Shown here: one piece after another, positions 1 to 8,063 of the stretch
Layout of the letters: each line of letters opens with the position of its first letter
How positions within the stretch are numbered: position 1 is the first letter of the stretch
DNA from: Parabacteroides chinchillae
Lineage (GTDB): Bacteria > Bacteroidota > Bacteroidia > Bacteroidales > Tannerellaceae
DNA length: 64,000 bases
Assembly: GCF_900108035.1 (NCBI RefSeq)
Contig: NZ_FNVS01000003.1
Coordinates: 124,001 to 188,000 of the forward strand
Direction of reading: 5' to 3'
Made by a program: the position numbers and the translations under genes
The notes under the pieces: model-generated
Told to the model about the DNA's origin: nothing
Database searches by the model: none
The model's input: the letters and a program-made list of their open reading frames with translations, nothing else

Positions 1-1
1 T

Positions 2-700
2 GTTAAATTGCTTCCCGAACAAATTGTCTCCCTGTGTGAAGAAACCGGGACAGGAGCTGTTATTTCCTTTGATCGCTTGTTGTTTAATATGGAAAAAGAT
101 GTTTTTGCCTTTCCCGAAGGATATCTGATGGGGAATATTAAAGTTGAAATTGGCGGAGTTGTACGTTGTTATTTGCCGGGGCGTTCCAATCCGTTGGCTA
201 CGGTATTTATAAATGATAGTATTTTCTGGAATGAAAGCGCTGATAACTTGTCGATACTAAAATATGTATTACCTGATGCTAATACAGCTTTGCGAACGGC
301 AGGACAATATATAGGTGCAAAAGTATATATAAACTTTGTGCCTCACTGGGTTAATGAATCCCGTTGGTATTATAACGGAATGGGGTCGCGTTGGAAGGAA
401 GCGGCTGCTTATACTTCCGGGCAAAAGTGGAATTATGCTGTTGAACGTTGGAACTCGATCTATAAGAATGCAAAGGATTGGAAAGGGCAGGCGAAATCTG
501 CTTCTAATTTAGCCTTGTGCTATGAGATGGAAGGAAAGCTGGAAGTTGCACAGGAATGGGCTACCAAATCGTATGATTTATTTAAAAAAAACGTAGGCGA
601 TGATAATTCAAACACTAAGTTGTTGAAAATATATGTTGGGGCATTGCAGGATCGTATACGTTCGGACAAAAAACTAAATATGCAATTTGGGGAAGATTAA
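2..700 (+). CDS. DUF6340-type TPR-like protein, 5' end outside window
   Basis: The frame is open from the first bases of the window with no convincing start, so the N-terminus is missing; a TTG at 8 is simply internal. The visible 233 residues contain a domain with a GTGAVISFDRL segment and a C-terminal part with TPR-like helices (tryptophan- and alanine-rich, with SASNLALCYEMEGKLEVAQEW). This matches my recollection of the Bacteroidales DUF6340 family, usually exported proteins of unknown function. No catalytic motif is visible. The next gene starts 66 bp downstream on the same strand, so the two may be co-transcribed. The family name rests on recall of the sequence pattern and is moderately secure; the function is unknown. 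Confidence 0.6.
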   Translation, partial: VKLLPEQIVSLCEETGTGAVISFDRLLFNMEKDVFAFPEGYLMGNIKVEIGGVVRCYLPGRSNPLATVFINDSIFWNESADNLSILKYVLPDANTALRTAGQYIGAKVYINFVPHWVNESRWYYNGMGSRWKEAAAYTSGQKWNYAVERWNSIYKNAKDWKGQAKSASNLALCYEMEGKLEVAQEWATKSYDLFKKNVGDDNSNTKLLKIYVGALQDRIRSDKKLNMQFGED

Positions 701-766
701 CCGGATATTATCCGAATTATTATTACTTTTGGCAAGGCATTCGAATAAGAAGAATAAATAAAGATT

Positions 767-1228
767 ATGAATTCAAATAATGCAAAGATACAATCTGTCA
801 TAGAGTCTGCGTTTTCAACTGCGATTAATAAGCTTGCAAAAGATGAGTCGGGGAGTTTTATCAGTGACTTGTATGTGCAGGCAGATGCAGAAAGCGGAGA
901 GTTGCAGATATATGATGATGAAGAACATCTGATAGAGAAAATTGTAATTTTCGATTGGGTGAATAATACGGAAGAGGAGGATGTATTCAATAAGCGGGTA
1001 GCTGCATCTGTGAAAGCGGTATTGACTATTTTGTCCACAAAGGATATGTTTAATCATCCCCGTTTTATGAAACCATTGTCTATCAGTTTAACGGATGAAG
1101 ATTTTGTTGTGATAGAAGAGCTTCTGTTCCTTGACGATGAAACACTCCGTTTAGACGATCCTCTGTTGAAAGATTTAGATGCAGATCTGGACGATTTTTT
1201 AGCAAAACTTCTTTCAGATGTCGATTAG
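767..1228 (+). CDS. small acidic conserved hypothetical protein
   Basis: A 153-residue soluble protein with no signal peptide or membrane segment. It is strongly acidic, especially in the C-terminal third, where Asp/Leu-rich stretches alternate (DDETLRLDDPLLKDLDADLDDF). I do not recognise a domain. The ATG at 767 follows an A-rich leader (gaataaataaagattATG). The gene is followed after 39 bp by the tRNA-Thr gene, whose promoter lies directly behind its stop. An acidic amphipathic tail of this kind often mediates protein-protein contact, but nothing here identifies a partner. That it is a real gene is supported by length, codon composition and neighbour spacing. Confidence 0.7.
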   Translation: MNSNNAKIQSVIESAFSTAINKLAKDESGSFISDLYVQADAESGELQIYDDEEHLIEKIVIFDWVNNTEEEDVFNKRVAASVKAVLTILSTKDMFNHPRFMKPLSISLTDEDFVVIEELLFLDDETLRLDDPLLKDLDADLDDFLAKLLSDVD

Positions 1229-1234
1229 ACTTTT

Positions 1235-1242
1235 TACCTTTG
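1235..1242 (+). promoter_or_regulatory. -7 element of tRNA-Thr promoter
   Basis: TACCTTTG matches the Bacteroidetes primary-sigma -7 consensus TAnnTTTG exactly and lies 26 bp before the first base of the tRNA. No clear -33 TTTG is seen. This promoter belongs to the left tRNA copy only; the right copy has no equivalent directly upstream. Confidence 0.6.
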
Positions 1243-1265
1243 TGCCCGAAATAAAAACAAGAACA

Positions 1266-1340
<75 letters not shown>

Positions 1341-1351
1341 CACAATTGTAG

Positions 1352-1381
1352 GCAGTTACCTTTTTAGGTAACTGCTTTTTT
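1352..1381 (+). terminator. intrinsic terminator of tRNA-Thr
   Basis: A perfect 9-bp stem, GCAGTTACC with GGTAACTGC, closes a 6-nt loop and is followed by six T residues. It separates the tRNA transcript from the integrase gene. Confidence 0.85.
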
Positions 1382-1408
1382 ATGGTGTTTTCTGTGGTTT
1401 TCGTATGG

Positions 1409-1441
1409 GTTTACATGAGGCATGTAAACTGAGATGTAAAC
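1409..1441 (+). repeat. left integrase arm-site candidates (ATGTAAAC)
   Basis: Three copies of one octamer lie just before the integrase start: an inverted copy GTTTACAT at 1409-1416 and direct copies ATGTAAAC at 1422-1429 and 1434-1441, the direct pair spaced 12 bp start to start. The same direct pair with the same 12-bp spacing recurs at 9912-9931 near the other end. Such short repeats flanking a tRNA-borne core are typical of arm-type sites for tyrosine integrases. They also overlap the integrase leader, so binding could repress the gene. Confidence 0.6.
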
Positions 1442-1442
1442 C

Positions 1443-2642
1443 ATGAGTACAACAATTAGTGTCGTATGTTACAAGTCTAAAGTGTTGAAAAACAATGAAT
1501 CACCTTTAATGTTGCGTATCTGTAAAGATGGTAAACGGAAGTATGAAAGCATTGGAATTTCAATATTACCTTCTTTGTGGGATTTCAAGCAAAACAAACC
1601 CACAAGAAAATGTCCAAATAAGGAGTATATAGAGAGGTTAATAGCAGAGAAAGTAAAAGTCTATACAGATAAGGTTATAGAGTTCAAATCACAGGAAAAA
1701 GAATTTACTGCAACGTCTTTAATGGAGAAGGTGAACAAACCAGTAAAGCGTAAAACTGTACAAGAGGTCTTTAACCAGTATATTCAAGAACTTGAATCAG
1801 CAAATCGTTTACGTTATGCGGATATGTATAAATGTACTATGCACTCTCTTATAAAATTCAACAAGCATTTGGATATTCCTTTTTCTGATATGGATACAAT
1901 TTGGTTAAAGCGTTATGAGGTGTGGTTGCAAAGTCAAGGATTGGCTATAAACACATTGGGTACACGCTTTAGGCATTTACGGGTGATTTATAATTTTGCG
2001 ATAGAGGAGAAGATCGTTAAATCAGAATATTATCCTTTTAATTCGTTTAAAGTCTCTAAATTAAGCCAAACTACAGCCAAACGTTCAATACAAAAGGATG
2101 AGATCTTATCTGTACTAAACTATCAAGGGCAAACACCTTTGGAATGTTTAGCTATAGATTTGTTTACTTTTTCATATCTGGCAGCAGGTATTAACTTTGG
2201 AGACATTGCTCGTCTGACAAAAGATAATATCTTGGAAAATAGATTAATCTATATCAGAAAGAAAACTCAAAAGCAGATAAAGGTTTCATTGCAGGAACAG
2301 GCTATTAAATTGATTCAGAAATACTCAATGCCAGATAATCCCTATTTATTTCCTATTTTATCCAATTTCCATAAGACGGAACAGCAGAAAGTAAATAGGA
2401 TTCATAAGATTATAGCGAAAGTGAATAAGTCTTTGAAAGAAATAGGAGAAAGGTTGAATATACCTATTGACTTGACAACATACGTTGCAAGACACAGTTT
2501 CGCCACAGTCTTAAAGAGATCAGGCGTCAATACCTCTTTAATCTGTGAGGCTTTAGGACACAGTTCAGAGAGAGTAACACAAATCTATCTGGACAGTTTC
2601 GGTAATGATCAGATGGAAGACGCAATGAAAAACCTACTCTAA
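1443..2642 (+). CDS. tyrosine recombinase / site-specific integrase
   Basis: A 399-residue integrase of the Bacteroidetes type: an N-terminal arm-binding domain (about residues 1-100), a SAM-like core-binding domain (about 105-200) and a C-terminal catalytic domain (about 215-395). Visible catalytic residues are the box II Arg in VARHSF (R350), His in GHSS (H373) and the nucleophile Tyr in QIYLDSF (Y382). At the first catalytic Arg position the motif reads AGINFGD, with Asn where canonical integrases have Arg; the CTnDOT integrase is a known precedent for loss of this Arg. It is the first gene inside attL, transcribed away from the tRNA, and most likely catalyses insertion and excision of this island at tRNA-Thr. 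The ATG at 1443 abuts an ATGTAAAC repeat. Confidence 0.93.
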   Translation: MSTTISVVCYKSKVLKNNESPLMLRICKDGKRKYESIGISILPSLWDFKQNKPTRKCPNKEYIERLIAEKVKVYTDKVIEFKSQEKEFTATSLMEKVNKPVKRKTVQEVFNQYIQELESANRLRYADMYKCTMHSLIKFNKHLDIPFSDMDTIWLKRYEVWLQSQGLAINTLGTRFRHLRVIYNFAIEEKIVKSEYYPFNSFKVSKLSQTTAKRSIQKDEILSVLNYQGQTPLECLAIDLFTFSYLAAGINFGDIARLTKDNILENRLIYIRKKTQKQIKVSLQEQAIKLIQKYSMPDNPYLFPILSNFHKTEQQKVNRIHKIIAKVNKSLKEIGERLNIPIDLTTYVARHSFATVLKRSGVNTSLICEALGHSSERVTQIYLDSFGNDQMEDAMKNLL

Positions 2643-2646
2643 ACCA

Positions 2647-2686
2647 AAGAATCCTGTTTCCAGAAATGGGGACGGGATTCTTTTTA
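2647..2686 (+). terminator. intrinsic terminator after integrase
   Basis: Stem AAGAATCC/GGATTCTT with a partly paired interior, followed by a T-run. It isolates the integrase from the next gene, which has its own -7-like TAATTTTG at 2690-2697. Confidence 0.75.
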
Positions 2687-2689
2687 TCT

Positions 2690-2697
2690 TAATTTTG
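2690..2697 (+). promoter_or_regulatory. -7 element for the 270-aa island protein
   Basis: TAATTTTG fits TAnnTTTG and lies 23 bp before the ATG at 2721, directly after the integrase terminator. No clear -33 element is present. Confidence 0.4.
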
Positions 2698-2720
2698 CCA
2701 CATCAAACAAGTAAAAGGAA

Positions 2721-3533
2721 ATGATACTGGATATAGACAACCCGTTATTAGCGTATGTACTGAAATACTTCGGTTCATATCAAGCTATCTTAGAGACAGA
2801 TGAAGATGGCAAGACGTATTTAATGAATACTTGGTATCCCGTTGGATTCGCCCACTGGTATGAGGATATTCTAAAATCAATCCCTTTCAAAAGATCAGGC
2901 TATGATAAGCATGAACGTTTGCAGGAACTTCTAACAGAATTGAATCTGGATACAGAATCATTCTGGGGACTGATCCTGTATCTGTATGACTACACTACTG
3001 ACGCTTGCAAGAATCTACTTGTACCACAAAAGACACACCAAGAGACCTACAATGAATTTTGTGCTTTCTTAGAGCAGAATCCCCGTATTGAATCACTGAC
3101 ATTTAAAACCACCAATAAAAAGACTTATACTATATCTGATAAATTGATCCTTGACTTTTTGGCTATCCGTTTACAAGAAGAGAAGATGAGTAACCAGCAA
3201 AAGCAACGGTTCAACAGTGAACTCAGACCTCTATCAGCAACAGAAAAGGCGGATTCCAGACGAAAGATCGGCTATTTCTTTGCACGTCAACTGACCCAGT
3301 TTCTACAAATAGAAGGAATCTCAAATATTAAAAGAAGGGGAAAAGCCACTATCTCAAATAAAGAAAAGGAGTTGATCCTATGTTCCCTCTATGTATGCAA
3401 ATTTGCGGATAATCCAGAAAACTACTTGGACTTAGGCTATTACAACAAACTGATGAAAGACTTCAAAGACTTATCCATGAATATGTCCCATAAATATGAA
3501 CTGGAAATACATGGTGGTTGGATATTAAAATAA
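2721..3533 (+). CDS. island protein of unknown function, 270 aa
   Basis: A soluble 270-residue protein without signal peptide or membrane segment. I do not recognise the family. The N-terminal half is rich in aromatic residues (WYPVGFAHWYEDI) and acidic helices; the C-terminal half is basic (RRKIGYFFARQL and IKRRGKATISNKEKEL), which would suit nucleic-acid contact, but no HTH or zinc motif is convincing. It lies second in the element, after the integrase and its terminator and with its own promoter. The position suggests a role in control or processing of the element; this is inference only. Coding status is supported by length and by the spacing of the regulatory signals around it. Confidence 0.75.
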   Translation: MILDIDNPLLAYVLKYFGSYQAILETDEDGKTYLMNTWYPVGFAHWYEDILKSIPFKRSGYDKHERLQELLTELNLDTESFWGLILYLYDYTTDACKNLLVPQKTHQETYNEFCAFLEQNPRIESLTFKTTNKKTYTISDKLILDFLAIRLQEEKMSNQQKQRFNSELRPLSATEKADSRRKIGYFFARQLTQFLQIEGISNIKRRGKATISNKEKELILCSLYVCKFADNPENYLDLGYYNKLMKDFKDLSMNMSHKYELEIHGGWILK

Positions 3534-3586
3534 AGGATACAAATCGTACTGCCAAAACTTATCCTATATACGTTCTCAGACCGCTA

Positions 3587-3594
3587 TACTTTTG
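3587..3594 (+). promoter_or_regulatory. -7 element for the 160-aa/helicase-like genes
   Basis: TACTTTTG matches TAnnTTTG, 92 bp before the ATG at 3687, giving a leader of roughly 85 nt. The leader contains a short hairpin (AGAGA...TCTCT near 3611-3628). Confidence 0.5.
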
Positions 3595-3686
3595 CAGCGC
3601 AATCGACAAAGAGAGGTGCACATCTCTAAGATCGAAAGCCTGAAATCCTGAACAGAAAAGAAGGAACGATTAAAAAATAAAGCAAA

Positions 3687-4169
3687 ATGCAGACATTAAA
3701 CATCAACTTCGAGAACCAGACAGTAAAAGCGTATGATAACAATGGTGCACATGAGGCAGCCAAATTGATTATGAGGAAGTTCGAGAACATGAACATCCAA
3801 TTCAAGACAGGCAAAGACAATTTTCCTTATGCTTGGTTGGAATCCAAAAGTACGGCAGGCTTCAAACTGATCTTGAATCAAAAAGAACTTACTTGGCTGA
3901 TGGGATATTTGAAAGAGGGAAAAACGGAAGACTTTGGAACAGAACCCGAAAAGGTGGAAGCCTACAAAGATGGAGAAGATAATGATTTGCAGATGTCAAT
4001 TTTCAGACAACTTATAGAGAGTGGGAAAATCCTTCAATTTGTACCGATGTTCCGTGAAACAAATGGCTATATAACCGCTTATGCCTCTTACAAAAAAGGG
4101 AAGATCATATTTCGATTGAAAAGAACGGATGATTTGATGGAATACCTGACTGAAAAAGAATTGATCTGA
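3687..4169 (+). CDS. island protein of unknown function, 160 aa
   Basis: A 160-residue soluble protein with mixed alpha/beta character, ending in basic strands (YKKGKIIFRLKRTDD). No domain is recognised. The ATG at 3687 follows an A-rich stretch typical of Bacteroidetes start regions. It lies 74 bp upstream of the SF2-like gene, and the two share one apparent promoter at 3587-3594, with a hairpin between them. Co-transcription suggests a functional link to that ATPase-like protein. It is probably a real gene, but I can offer no function. Confidence 0.7.
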   Translation: MQTLNINFENQTVKAYDNNGAHEAAKLIMRKFENMNIQFKTGKDNFPYAWLESKSTAGFKLILNQKELTWLMGYLKEGKTEDFGTEPEKVEAYKDGEDNDLQMSIFRQLIESGKILQFVPMFRETNGYITAYASYKKGKIIFRLKRTDDLMEYLTEKELI

Positions 4170-4184
4170 TAAAAGAAAAACAAT

Positions 4185-4211
4185 GAGAGGAAGTCTTTTC
4201 CGCTTCCTCTC
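4185..4211 (+). promoter_or_regulatory. intercistronic hairpin without T-run
   Basis: GAGAGGAAG (4185-4193) pairs perfectly with CTTCCTCTC (4203-4211) around a 9-nt loop, ending 32 bp before the next ATG. There is no U-tract, so it is not a classic terminator; it may stabilise the upstream message or tune translation of the downstream gene. Confidence 0.5.
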
Positions 4212-4243
4212 TCATTTACGAACCATTTAAAACAGAAAAAACA

Positions 4244-6043
4244 ATGAATACTCAAATAATTCAAATCAATAAAAACGAAAACGGTAAAATCCAATATCTG
4301 ACAGAAGTACTTCCTATGATTCCAACCAATACCATCTTATATAAGACACTTACAGGTTTGGGAGCCACTTACGGAGAATTAAAAGCAGACCGTAATTCCA
4401 TCATTATCGAACCGAATGTACCTGTTATTGTTGGTAAATGCAATGATCCCAAACATAAAGGGGATAACCTGTTTGGAGTTTATGAAGGTGTCTATACGGA
4501 AGATGTCATTAAGTATCTGGAAAAATCAGCAGATAAGAGAACAAAAATCCTGACTACTCCCGAAAGTTTTCAAAAAGTGAAAGACGCTTTTGAATTAATG
4601 GACATGGATGTATATGGTACATGCTTTCTTTTGTTCGACGAATGCCATAAGATTGTTAAAGACGTGGATTATAGATCGGATATAATACTTCCGTTCGATG
4701 ATTTCTTTCTGTTCAATGAAAAGGCTTTGGTCTCAGCAACCCCTATTTCTTTCAGTGATCCTCGTTTCGAAAGCCAAGAGTTCCAGACCATAAAGATAGA
4801 ACCGACCTTTGAGTATAAACTCCCGATCAGGCTAATCCATACTAATAATGTATTGGAGCAGTTAAAAAGGGAACTTGGCAAATTGGACACGACAATATGT
4901 TTCTTTATCAATTCGACAGATATGATTTATTCATTTATCAAGCAATTGGATATTGAAAATGAATCTACTGTATTCTGTGCAAAGAAGAGTGTTGAAAAAT
5001 TGAGGAACAATCATTTTAAATACGCATTCGAGCAATGGAATGAATCAAAAATGAGGAAATACAATTTCTTTACCAGTCGTTTTTATAATGCATTGGACAT
5101 AGAATTGGACATAAAACCTACAGTCATTATGATAACCGAAGTTTATTTCTCTGAATATTCGATGATCGACCCTAATACAGACGCTATACAGGCAATAGGG
5201 AGATTTCGTAACGGGATTGAACAGGTCTGTCATATTTTTAATACGAACACAAATTTCCCGGTTCGCACAGTGGAAGAGATAGACGGATATATAGCAGGTT
5301 GCGAGGATGTCTACAAGAAATTGAAAACATTATATGATTGCGCCGCAACGGAAGGTGCGAGGGATTCATTCAGAGCCGCATTGGAAATAGTCCCCTACAA
5401 TAAAATGCTGGACAAAGAAGGAAGAAAAAATTACTTTGCGATAGACAATTATAAAGATGAAACCCTGTTAAAAATCTGTTACAATAACAGGTTTGGAGTG
5501 TTCAAGTGTTACCAAGACAATAAACTTTTTGATGTGTTCCATGTACATTCCCCTTTTCCACTTGGAGACTATGAACGTTTGAGAAGAGAGAATAAATCAG
5601 TCTCACTCAAAGAAAAGCGCAAAGAGATTGTCCGCCAGTTGGAATTATTGAAAGGTGATGATGAAACAGAAATGATTCGGGAATATAAAAATGATTTGAG
5701 AGAGGCTGATCCATTTATTTATGAGGCATACGAGGTAATTGGCAGGGAAATGATAGAATCCTTTGGTTATTCTGTAAAACGGATCAAGGAGGCTATGATC
5801 TTGAAAAGGTTTCGAGAAAAAACAGAAGGGACGGAGTTTATCCAATTACTCAAAAACTCATTCAAGGCGGGACAGAAATATACTCTGAAATATATAAAAA
5901 CAGAATTGACCCGAATTTATGGACTGGTTGATGTCAGACCCCAGAAAACGATAACAGGACAATCCATAAAAGAGTTTTTCAGAACGGAAGACAAATGGAT
6001 TGGAAAAAGTAAAGCATTGTTACTGGTTACGGAGTTGATATGA
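4244..6043 (+). CDS. SF2 helicase-like protein with degenerate Walker A
   Basis: A 599-residue protein with the order of superfamily 2 helicase motifs: motif I position TGLGAT (residues 37-42), motif II DECH (132-135) in LLFDECHK, motif III SAT (164-166) in ALVSATP, and motif VI-like QAIGRFR (about 315-321). In motif I the invariant GKT is replaced by GAT, so the phosphate-binding lysine is absent and ATP hydrolysis may be lost or altered. The C-terminal third (about residues 400-599) is charged and unassigned. It is the largest gene of the island, follows the 160-aa gene, and ends before a strong terminator. It could be an inactive nucleic-acid-binding relative or an unusual ATPase; it carries no nuclease or methylase signature I recognise. 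Confidence 0.75.
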   Translation: MNTQIIQINKNENGKIQYLTEVLPMIPTNTILYKTLTGLGATYGELKADRNSIIIEPNVPVIVGKCNDPKHKGDNLFGVYEGVYTEDVIKYLEKSADKRTKILTTPESFQKVKDAFELMDMDVYGTCFLLFDECHKIVKDVDYRSDIILPFDDFFLFNEKALVSATPISFSDPRFESQEFQTIKIEPTFEYKLPIRLIHTNNVLEQLKRELGKLDTTICFFINSTDMIYSFIKQLDIENESTVFCAKKSVEKLRNNHFKYAFEQWNESKMRKYNFFTSRFYNALDIELDIKPTVIMITEVYFSEYSMIDPNTDAIQAIGRFRNGIEQVCHIFNTNTNFPVRTVEEIDGYIAGCEDVYKKLKTLYDCAATEGARDSFRAALEIVPYNKMLDKEGRKNYFAIDNYKDETLLKICYNNRFGVFKCYQDNKLFDVFHVHSPFPLGDYERLRRENKSVSLKEKRKEIVRQLELLKGDDETEMIREYKNDLREADPFIYEAYEVIGREMIESFGYSVKRIKEAMILKRFREKTEGTEFIQLLKNSFKAGQKYTLKYIKTELTRIYGLVDVRPQKTITGQSIKEFFRTEDKWIGKSKALLLVTELI

Positions 6044-6145
6044 TAGATACTACTTTTTTTTGAAGATAAGGGTTTTATAGACCCTGTTCAAAAAAGTTGA
6101 ACGGATATACTCTTGGACTTTAAATAGACTTAAATCCTGATTTTT

Positions 6146-6183
6146 ACACTTCCAGCTATTGCAGACTGGAAGTGTTTTTTTTG
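6146..6183 (+). terminator. strong intrinsic terminator after helicase-like gene
   Basis: A perfect 10-bp stem, ACACTTCCAG with CTGGAAGTGT, has a 10-nt loop and a following run of about nine T. Confidence 0.9.
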
Positions 6184-6260
6184 TATCTGCCAAATAGAAA
6201 ACGGACATTCCCTTCTGGAAACATCCGTCTTATAATACTTAATTATCAATGCAAAATCGG

Positions 6261-6449
6261 TTAGGAGCTTTTCTTCTTTTTCCTGATCCGATTTTTAACA
6301 ATGGGAACAGATATATAAGTCTCTGTTGGCAAAATGTGTCTTTTTTTGATGGTTTCCACAATTTCCCTGTAAACTTCGATTCTGTCAAATGGTCTATATT
6401 CTTGCATAATGAGTTTCTTTGGAATGAATATTGGATTATCTGGAAACAT
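6261..6449 (-). CDS. small basic protein, 62 aa, minus strand
   Basis: A reading frame of 62 codons on the minus strand, taken from the Met at 6449. The longer open frame upstream (to 6635) has a low-complexity Phe/Ile/Lys composition typical of non-coding AT-rich DNA. From this Met onward the composition becomes protein-like, with YRPFDRIEVYREIVETIKK and a strongly basic tail RKKKKSS. A near-consensus -7 (TAACTTCG on the minus strand, about 35 bp upstream) is visible. It lies between the terminator of the SF2-like gene and the promoter of mntA, convergent with the former. No family is recognised. It could be spurious; the case rests on composition alone. Confidence 0.4.
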   Translation of the reverse strand: MFPDNPIFIPKKLIMQEYRPFDRIEVYREIVETIKKRHILPTETYISVPIVKNRIRKKKKSS

Positions 6450-6555
6450 AGAGAATCTCTTTAACTTGGAAGAACACACGAAGTTACAGATAAATAGGAA
6501 CTTAAAAAAGTGATTTGTGAGTAAATCCAAAAAGAGAGAAGAACGATACTTCCTG

Positions 6556-6586
6556 TTTGATTTTGACAGATGAATGTGTATCTTTG
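6556..6586 (+). promoter_or_regulatory. mntA-hepT promoter
   Basis: -33 TTTG at 6556-6559 and -7 TATCTTTG at 6579-6586 are separated by 19 bp, a full match to the Bacteroidetes consensus. The mntA ATG lies 20 bp after the -7 element. Confidence 0.75.
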
Positions 6587-6606
6587 TGGTAAATAGATAA
6601 AAGAAA

Positions 6607-6900
6607 ATGAAATCAACAACTGAATATATGAACATCTTGCGTGACTATATGGCGAAGAATGCTTCCAAATATAGCATTACCCGTATGGGGATATTCGGTT
6701 CTGTTGCCAGAGGTGAACAAACAGAAGATAGTGACGTAGATGTTTATTTGGAAACATCAAAGCCGAGTATGTTTGCATTGGTACATATAAAAGATGATCT
6801 GCAAACCCTGTTTGGTTGTAATGTCGATATTGTCCGATTACGGGATCACATGGATTCTTTCTTGAGAAACCAGATTGAGAAGGAGGGTATTTATGTGTGA
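6607..6900 (+). CDS. mntA: MntA-type nucleotidyltransferase antitoxin
   Basis: A 97-residue minimal nucleotidyltransferase. The signature GSVARGEQTEDSDVDV (GS at residues 31-32, metal-binding Asp43 and Asp45) is intact. In characterised MntA-HepT modules the NTase adenylylates a Tyr near the HEPN active site and so silences the toxin; this is family knowledge, not visible here. It has its own consensus promoter and overlaps the hepT start by 8 bp. The stop codon is embedded in the ATGTGTGA overlap, so translation is probably coupled. The length is normal for the family. Confidence 0.9.
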   Translation: MKSTTEYMNILRDYMAKNASKYSITRMGIFGSVARGEQTEDSDVDVYLETSKPSMFALVHIKDDLQTLFGCNVDIVRLRDHMDSFLRNQIEKEGIYV

Positions 6901-7261
6901 TACAGAGTTGATCCGTTCTTCTTTGATAAAGATACAAACGGCTTTAGATAGAATATTAAAGAGATCGGAAACAATACTTTCTCCAGATGATTTTTTGACG
7001 ACACCAAGCGGAGTTGAGAGGTTGGAAAGTATTTGTATGCTGTTGATTGCAATCGGAGAAAGTGTCAAACGTATTGATAAAGCCACAAATAAAGAACTTT
7101 TATCGCATTATCCTGAAATTGATTGGAAAGGAGTTATGGGAATGCGAGACATTATAGCACATCATTATTTCGATATAGATGCAGTTATCGTTTTTGATGT
7201 AATGAAAAACAACCTGCCAGCCGTAAAAATGACTATTGATAAAATGTTATCTGACATTTAA
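6893..7261 (+). CDS. hepT: HepT-type HEPN ribonuclease toxin
   Basis: A 122-residue DUF86/HEPN protein. The ribonuclease motif R-x4-H reads RDIIAH (R85, H90), followed by HYF, whose Tyr92 is in the position of the adenylylated Tyr of known HepT proteins. I chose the ATG at 6893 over the TTG at 6875 because it is preceded by a perfect AGGAGG at 6881-6886 with a 6-bp spacer, unusual in this lineage, and because it gives the standard N-terminus. The pair forms a type VII toxin-antitoxin module in current classification. It may stabilise the island or act against phage. Confidence 0.9.
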   Translation: MCDTELIRSSLIKIQTALDRILKRSETILSPDDFLTTPSGVERLESICMLLIAIGESVKRIDKATNKELLSHYPEIDWKGVMGMRDIIAHHYFDIDAVIVFDVMKNNLPAVKMTIDKMLSDI

Positions 7262-7604
7262 AATTCTCTATACATTATTATATATATTCCTTTTACTTGG
7301 GTAACGCCAAAGAGTAAGCCTAACCAAGTATATCCTATGCGTTCATAAGTCCACAACTTTAAAACACCCCTCCATGTATGAGAAGGAAAAAGGAATATCC
7401 TACGCAAAAGCCTACAGGATCAGCCGATCACGATTTCATGTTTAGACGGGTACACTACCATTCAATCCAGAATAGAATATATTTAGCTGATTGAATCTAC
7501 TGTCTGATATTGAAAATATGGGTTGTATCTTTTACTTGGTGGTATTCCTTTTATTCTTGCAAAACCGTAATTCATAATCAATTAACTTATTAAACTACAA
7601 ACGT
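7262..7604. other. 343-bp intergenic region in island
   Basis: No convincing gene. It contains an imperfect inverted repeat near 7294-7330 (TACTTGGGT ... ACCAAGTA) and a second TTTTACTTGG at 7531-7539. A -7-like TATTCTTG (one mismatch) lies at 7552-7559 and probably serves the RadC-type gene. AAAAGGAATA near 7388-7397 is complementary to TATTCCTTTT near 7543-7552, so the leader may fold. Confidence 0.4.
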
Positions 7605-8063
7605 ATGGAAGGAATGTATAAGGTATGTGACGTTAAATTGACGTACAACACGAAAGTAAAGAGTTCGGAAAGGGCTGTTATCAAGGATTCCAACAGTGCT
7701 TATTCCTTATTAATGAATCATATATATGATTCTGAGACAATCCAATACAGGGAGTATATGAAACTGATCCTGTTGAACAACGCTAAAAGAGTATTGGGGT
7801 TTGTGCATATATCAGAGGGTGGATTGGATTCAACATCTGCCGATATACGGATCATTATGCAGGCTGCGATATTGGGAAACGCCTCTGCAATGATCCTTAG
7901 CCATAATCATCCATCTGGGAATAAACAACCAAGCAGCCAAGACGATTTATTAACGGACAGAGTGAAAAAGGCTGTAAAACTATTTGATATTCAGTTGTTG
8001 GATCATATAATAGTTACAGATAGCGGATATTACTCTTATTTGGATGAAGGGAGGATATTATGA
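7605..8063 (+). CDS. short RadC-type JAB-domain protein
   Basis: A 152-residue protein corresponding to the C-terminal JAMM/MPN+ domain of RadC. The metal motif is complete: H100-x-H102-P-S-G, S110 and D113 in SHNHPSGNKQPSSQD, with an upstream Glu in HISEGG. Full-length RadC is about 220 residues and has an N-terminal helix-hairpin-helix domain that is absent here. Such short forms are common on integrative elements, prophages and defence islands, where their role is unsettled; a metal-dependent peptidase or nuclease function has been suggested. Its stop overlaps the next gene by 4 bp (ATGA). Confidence 0.85.
   Translation: MEGMYKVCDVKLTYNTKVKSSERAVIKDSNSAYSLLMNHIYDSETIQYREYMKLILLNNAKRVLGFVHISEGGLDSTSADIRIIMQAAILGNASAMILSHNHPSGNKQPSSQDDLLTDRVKKAVKLFDIQLLDHIIVTDSGYYSYLDEGRIL

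Noticed and set aside
697-1057. Overlapping minus-strand reading frames
   Set aside because: They are antisense to the acidic 153-aa gene, with poor composition and no start signals.
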